Assembly (NCBI GenBank): GCA_964020085.1
Contig: OZ026600.1
Coordinates: forward strand, 19,502,694 to 19,566,693
Source of the DNA: Micromussa lordhowensis
Lineage: Eukaryota > Cnidaria > Anthozoa > Scleractinia > Lobophylliidae
DNA length: 64,000 nucleotides
Reading direction: 5' to 3'
Part shown: positions 59,501 to 64,000 of the stretch, in pieces
Numbering within the stretch: position 1 is the stretch's first letter
How the letters are laid out: the number at the start of each line of letters is the position of its first letter
The notes under the pieces: generated by a model
What the model was told of the DNA's origin: nothing
Databases searched by the model: none
Seen by the model: the letters and a program-made list of their open reading frames with translations, nothing else
Made by a program: the position numbers and the translations under genes

Positions 59501-62500
59501 ATTCAATGTAGTTTTTGACAATCAGTTTTTTGTCTCAAATCTTTCAGCTCTTGGTGGATTTTTCTTTCTTCTAAAGTATCAGAAAAGATCAGAATACAAA
59601 CAGAAACATCCTTGTTTATTTTGATTTACTTTGACTTTAGTTTTTCCTTTCTGATCACTGTCTCATGGATTGTATTAAATTATAATGAGTCAGCTACCAG
59701 ACTCCATTTGTAATGCAGTATTTTACTGATCACCACAAAAGGATCAAGACATTGAAATTGAAATCAAGATTTTTCCCTTGGTACACATGGTTGCCAAGTG
59801 AAGTTGAGCAGCTTGAGTGTACATGTAATGTTGCTTTTCTGCGTGAGAGTATCATGTCAAGACAAGATTCTTTACGGCCCTAAATGGATTTCAATTGAAG
59901 AAACCAGCACACTGTGTGATGTTCTACGCTGTGCTACAGGCGATAAATATTTGTCAAGGAAACTAAAAGTTGTTGTGGCCAGTGAGAAATCATTGAGGGA
60001 TCTATCCTTTGTGAAGCTCGGTCTTCCAGTGGTGATTTTGGATAAAAATGACAAGAAGATTGTGAGCTTCCTGTTGAAGCCTGACGATGCTGTTATCGCA
60101 GTAAGCAATCTTTATTTTGTTATACTTATATATATTGTGAACAAAAATCTTCCCAAAAGACACAACTATATTTGATTTCTAACCTCAGCATTGAGATTTT
60201 GATGTGATCTTGGTTTGTTGAGTGGTGTTTTGAAGGTAATGTCTGGTTCGTATGCCAGCCTACTAAATAAATCTTGTTTGCCATCAGGGTGAAATTTGCT
60301 TAAAATTGAAACAAGCTTGTTTGCATGTGAAGTCAAGAAATGGAAGACTGAATGTTCAATTGATAGATATAGACTGCTTTAAGACATAAAATGTTTACAC
60401 TTTACACATTTGATTTAAGTGTCAAAACCTAGTTTTCAAGGAGTCTATTTTTGTGTCTGGGCCATTAAAAAGCCACATAGTGTTACGTAGATAAAAGGAG
60501 TGTTGCTTAGGATGAGCACAGCTGTATTGTTGACATTTTTACATCATTTTTCAAAAATTGTATTTTTCTTCCATGTTGGCAAGTAGCTATTCAAATGTTT
60601 TGATGCCAGCTCACTCAACTGATCAGAGAACAGAACAAAAATGATAGGGATGAAGATATTGTGGAATTGCTAAATTAAATAACAATTATCAAATGTTTAC
60701 TCATATAAACTCGTATAGCTCTTGATTTTCCCAGGGTTCACTACCAGACCATGACATTGTTTACCTCTAAACTGCTCATCTAAATATTGTTTTTAGGTTC
60801 TCTATTATAATTTTTTATGTGCAAGAAATTTTGGATTGCTGTATTTTGGGCAGCTGATAAGGGGCAATCTCAAGATATTTTTCAAATCCAAAAAAGAGTA
60901 TTTTTAATCTGAAAATTTATTACAAATCTTAATAAAGTCATTGGTTCCACAAATATTTTTTTTTCCTTAATGTGAATTTAAAGTAGTTTATAAATTAGAG
61001 AATCTTTGTCAAATTATCCAGAAAAACATATTTGCAAATCGCCTCGCAAAAAAGTTTAGAATTTTGGATTGCTGTATGGCAGCTGATAAGGGGCAATCTC
61101 AAGATATTTCTCAAATCCAAAAAAAGAGTATTTTTAATCTGAAAAAACTATTACAAATCTTAATAAAGTTATTGGTTCCACAAATACCTTTTTTACTAAA
61201 TGTGAATTTAAAGTAGTTTATAAATTAGAGAATCTTTGTCAAATTATCCAGAAAAACATATTTGCAAATCGCCTCGCAAAAAAGTTTAGAATTTTGGATT
61301 GCTGTATGGCAGCTGATAAGGGGCAATCTCAAAATATTTCTCAAATCCAAAAAAGAGTATTTTTAATCTGAAAATTTATTACAAATCTTAATAAAGTTAT
61401 TGGTTCCACAAATATCTTTTTCCTTAATGTGAATTTGAAGTAGTTTATAAATTAGAGAATCTTTGTCAAATTATCCAGAAAAACATATTTGCAAGTGGCC
61501 TTGCAAAAAAGTTTAGAATGGTCTGCCACAGATGTGAAATAGACTTTGATACCCTTGATTGACCCACAACCAACACTCAACCGACATCTCCATTGATACT
61601 CGGTCAACAGTTGATCGACATCTCGGTCAACAGTCAGTCGACAGTCGAATAATTTTTGCAGACGCCATCGAGTGGCAATCGATACATAAAAGTTAGGCAA
61701 GGCTGACTGCTAATGATCGACCAACTAACGATCTAGTGTCAATCTACTGTTTACCAAGTATTGATCGAGATGTCAATGGAGTGTCGATTGAGGTTTTCAA
61801 TTGACATTCAACTGGAAATGCCTACATACATAGTATACATGATCCAAGTAATGAACAAAATGTGCAGAAACAATCCTCTTATGGATTATGTACATATTAC
61901 TTATTACGATCAAGCTTGATTTGTGGGTGCAAAAGGTGTGTGTTTCTTAACTGTCCAAACACTCAAACACATTTCGCGTGGAGCTTTGCCCTGGCAGGGA
62001 TGGGCAAGCATTTTACAACAGTGAAAAGGACTCTGAGAGACCGCATTACCAAAATGGAAGTGAACATTCACTGGACACAGTTTGGGAGGCTAACAAAAGC
62101 CAGGTTTAATTTTTATTTACTAAATATTTAAGTAAATTTCAATTAATGTACATTTTCTCTGTACCTTGAAAAAATTCATTTTAGAAGTTCATATGTACCA
62201 GGGATTTCATTAAGAGCAGGGCACCAGACAAATTAACTGGCTGTGGATATAATTTTGCCCTCCTGGTTTGACCATGTACTGTAGAGGACAGTTTTTTGTA
62301 TTAAAAAGGTTCATTTCAAACGTTTTACCTGCCTGTGAAAACCAGTTGCCCTCCTGCAAATGGTAATGAAACCCCTGTTTGAAGCTATTAGTATTGTGGA
62401 GACCGAAATCACTGTCCTGAAATTTAACCTTAGTGTACGTAAATGTGTAAAGCAGGTGTTTTTACATCCGTGGTTATCTACAAGTATGACATGATTTGAA

Positions 62501-64000
62501 GTCTGCAGAGTGGGAATTTGAGCATCACTCCAGTAACTACCACAGTTGTAGTTGTTTTAAAAAAAATGAAATCAATGTAACGAATGACTTTAATGTCCGT
62601 TAACAAATGAGCCCTCTTATAATTACTAAATGGACAGGATACCTGCAGTTTGTTTCCATGCAACCACCACGAACTGAACAGTCTCTTAATCAATAAGTCC
62701 AAGTTGTACTTCCACATGTACAGTCTGCATGTAATTAATAAACACCATAGTTAATGGGTAGTCACTAGTGTTTTACAGTAGCCTCACTGGGTTGCAAGGA
62801 CTTGTGCTCTGAGGTCACGCCAGACTTGTAACTACATGTACCTTCAATCAATGATAATGAAAACATTAAAATATTTTGACATTTACAACATTTTAATATT
62901 AAACTTTGGAGGCAATGAACATTTTGGCATAGAATGGCAATGTTACATTAAAATGCTTTTAAATGATTGTTCAAAATTGTAAATTGGTGAAAGTTAACTG
63001 GCTTGGTTTAACCACATTTTTCTTTTGCAGCCCTCAGCTCCTGAAAGAAAACTTTCCATTCAGTCTGCTCAGCAAGTTAATTCGGATGAAGATGATCATC
63101 GATCTGGAACTCCAGACCAAGAGATTCTCATGTATCATGTGAGTATAGGCCTTAAGTAAAATTAAGTGATTAGAATTTTTAGAATTTTAGAATTGTATTG
63201 GCCTCAAGAAGCCTTGTGTAGAATGCAAAATTATTATGATTGCAGCTCTGTTGTCTTACAGGGTATGAAAATTAATTTTTAGCCCTATTATTTATACATA
63301 TTAATAGCAGCTCTGAATCTTTATAATGGAAGTGACATGATGAGAGTGTTTGCTAAGTATGCACAGGGACCTTGGGCTTTAAAAAATTATGTTTGTAGTA
63401 CGCATATGGTGTGGGTATTTTTTTTCTTAGGGTCACTTGATAAAATACATTAGAAGAAGAATGAGCCAGAAGTGTGCTAGCAATCTATCAGGCCAGTTCC
63501 ATTCTGGCTCAAATAATCATTTAGTTATGAGGCTACTTTGATACATGTAGCTAAGAATAAAAATACAGACTTGATCTTAGTTTCTCTCTTTGGCTAACCA
63601 GTACAAGTTTATTACTTCATGTTGGGTTGAAAAAAATATATAATTAATAGCTTCCAGGTGGAATGTCCATTTGTTTTGTGGTACCTTGTTGATGATCGTC
63701 TTCTAAACTAGCCTGTGGTTCCACCGAACGTGCAACAAACAGTCCATACAGACTGTAGTCCATAGCCTGTACTGGCCTTGTAGACTGTCTACGTCACAGT
63801 TATCCACAATCATATCATAAATTATCACCTAATTAAATGTTTTCCTCCTTGCAGGGTATACATTCACCTCATTCCCCCCACTCTCAGTTCCACCCACCCT
63901 ATCCCCATTATCCCTACATGGCCCCAATGTATCACCACCCATCCCCTGTTATGTGCCACTGCCCATCATGTACTGGACACAGACCTCCTGTTCACTCCCC
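53522..64000 (+). CDS. CEP170-like: CEP170-like protein with N-terminal FHA domain (partial, 3' cut by window)
   Basis: Exons 53522-53632, 55095-55184, 55982-56057, 57854-57963, 63031-63138 and 63855 onward; phases agree throughout. Exons 1-3 encode an FHA domain: FVGREDHMDLTLK, SRSVDKQHAVIT, LHDLGTLNGTFLNEVRI and LRDNIRFGYD. SRSVDKQHAV and the start at residue 1 match CEP170, a centrosome and microtubule protein whose FHA binds phosphothreonine. The start at 53522 was chosen because FHA begins at once in that family. Later exons are Cys/Pro/His-rich (CPCSCTAILPPCC, SPHSPHSQFHPPYPHYPYMA) and look disordered; their assignment is less sure. Exon 3 ends with no GT; the next bases are ATATCCTTT, the minor-class 5' splice site. 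The exon 4 acceptor is AG. Another acceptor at about 61970 is possible. Confidence 0.75.
55476..55642. mobile_element. Fold-back MITE in intron 2 of the CEP170-like gene
   Basis: ACAGTAGTTTCCACATTTGG at the left pairs with the complement ending in ACTGT. The arms are about 44 bp and include GGGGTGAAAATATGCTT / AAGCATATTTTTACCCC. No coding content. Confidence 0.8.
56159..56453. mobile_element. Fold-back repeat in intron 3 of the CEP170-like gene
   Basis: GTAGACCTGCCAACTTTTTC at the left and GAGAGTTGGCAGGTAT at the right are inverted. GGCATGAG / CTCATGCC follows inside. 'GACTCATGC' units recur near the right end. Confidence 0.7.
58000..59797. other. Intronic DNA, nothing recognised
   Basis: AT-rich intron between exons 4 and 5 of the CEP170-like gene. 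There is a small AATAATAATTATTATT-type palindrome at about 58525. No exon with flanking splice sites and no repeat structure of note. Confidence 0.5.
59798..60099 (+). other. Unassigned open frame inside the large intron
   Basis: A 100-codon stop-free stretch. Its later part is protein-like (YGPKWISIEETSTLCDVLRC, KVVVASEKSLRDLSFVKLGL, PVVILDKNDKKIVSFLLKPD) and it ends at a good donor (GCA|GTAAGC). No ATG with a signal fits; the first codon of the frame is GTG, so an acceptor upstream would be needed. It might be a cassette exon, or a fragment of another gene carried into the intron. I do not recognise the family. Confidence 0.3.
60829..61519 (+). repeat. Three tandem copies of a 230-233 bp unit
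   Basis: Each unit begins TTGGATTGCTGTAT, then GCAGCTGATAAGGGGCAATC, and ends with GCAAATCGCCTCGCAAAAAA (the third with GCAAGTGGCC). Starts are at about 60831, 61064 and 61294. Differences are few, so the array is young. It is intronic in the CEP170-like gene. Confidence 0.9.
61574..61794. mobile_element. Fold-back repeat rich in GTCGAT/GTTGATCGAC
   Basis: CTCAACCGACATCTCCATTG..GGTCAACAG at the left matches the complement of CTGTTTACC..CAATGGAGTGTCGATTGAGG at the right, with one gap. The centre has several GTCGAC/GATCGAC motifs. Confidence 0.6.
61943..62108 (+). other. Possible minor-class 3' splice site and exon
   Basis: TTTCTTAAC (61943-61951) is one base from the minor-class branch-site consensus TTCCTTAAC. 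AC dinucleotides follow 12 and 20 nt after the branch adenosine. Joining exon 3 to the base after the second AC (61971) gives an open frame (FAWSFALAGMGKHFTTVKRT..) up to a weak donor (CAG|GTTTAA). That frame does not fit the frame chosen for exon 5, so it would be an alternative isoform or a chance match. Confidence 0.3.

Overview
The window is eukaryotic, AT-rich, intron-containing animal DNA. It most likely comes from a stony coral (Scleractinia). The main reason is three related genes for a secreted fibrinogen-like protein that I recognise, from memory, as the coral 'uncharacterized skeletal organic matrix protein 5' type. The dense load of Penelope-like elements, a Merlin transposase, a hAT, LINE tails and many fold-back elements fits a cnidarian. 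Species cannot be fixed from the sequence.

Layout. 1-5.4 kb: no intact gene; one short-TIR transposon (2044-2862) and a decayed fragment of the matrix-protein family (4360-5078). 5.6-8.7 kb: intact four-exon matrix-protein gene, copy 1, minus strand. 9-14 kb: mostly repeats. 14.5-16.8 kb: 5' part of a secreted PAN/EGF/fibronectin-II gene on the minus strand, with four fold-back repeats in and next to it. 17.8-25.7 kb: a 7.9 kb mobile element with long (about 600 bp) diverged inverted ends, carrying a four-exon, transposase-like zinc-finger gene broken by one frameshift and two TAG stops. 25.7-27.1 kb: a second inverted-repeat element whose arms are 19-20 bp minisatellites and whose centre holds a HECT ubiquitin-ligase fragment. 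27.1-31.1 kb: nested transposon remains (two inverted Penelope fragments, a tRNA-derived SINE, a Merlin transposase, a LINE split by an LTR-like insert). 31.3-34 kb: fold-back elements. 34.1-41.6 kb: tandemly duplicated block with matrix-protein copy 2 (pseudogene) and copy 3 (intact). 42.2-52 kb: fold-back elements, a near-perfect 0.62 kb Penelope palindrome, a split LINE tail and a decayed five-exon hAT transposase. 53.5-64 kb: 5' end of a plus-strand CEP170-like gene with a forkhead-associated domain, running off the window and containing a candidate AT-ended minor-class intron.

The three matrix-protein copies share the same exon phases, internal exon lengths, 3' poly(A) context and parts of their upstream DNA, so they form a local tandem array. 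The two intact copies would encode secreted proteins of 308 and 317 residues. The host genes are otherwise unrelated. Everything between them is mobile-element debris in several nested layers. The least familiar object is the long-TIR element at 17.8-25.7 kb, whose gene belongs to a repeated animal family that I cannot place in a named transposon superfamily. All spliced models were assembled by eye from splice-site consensus and phase; no transcripts were available.
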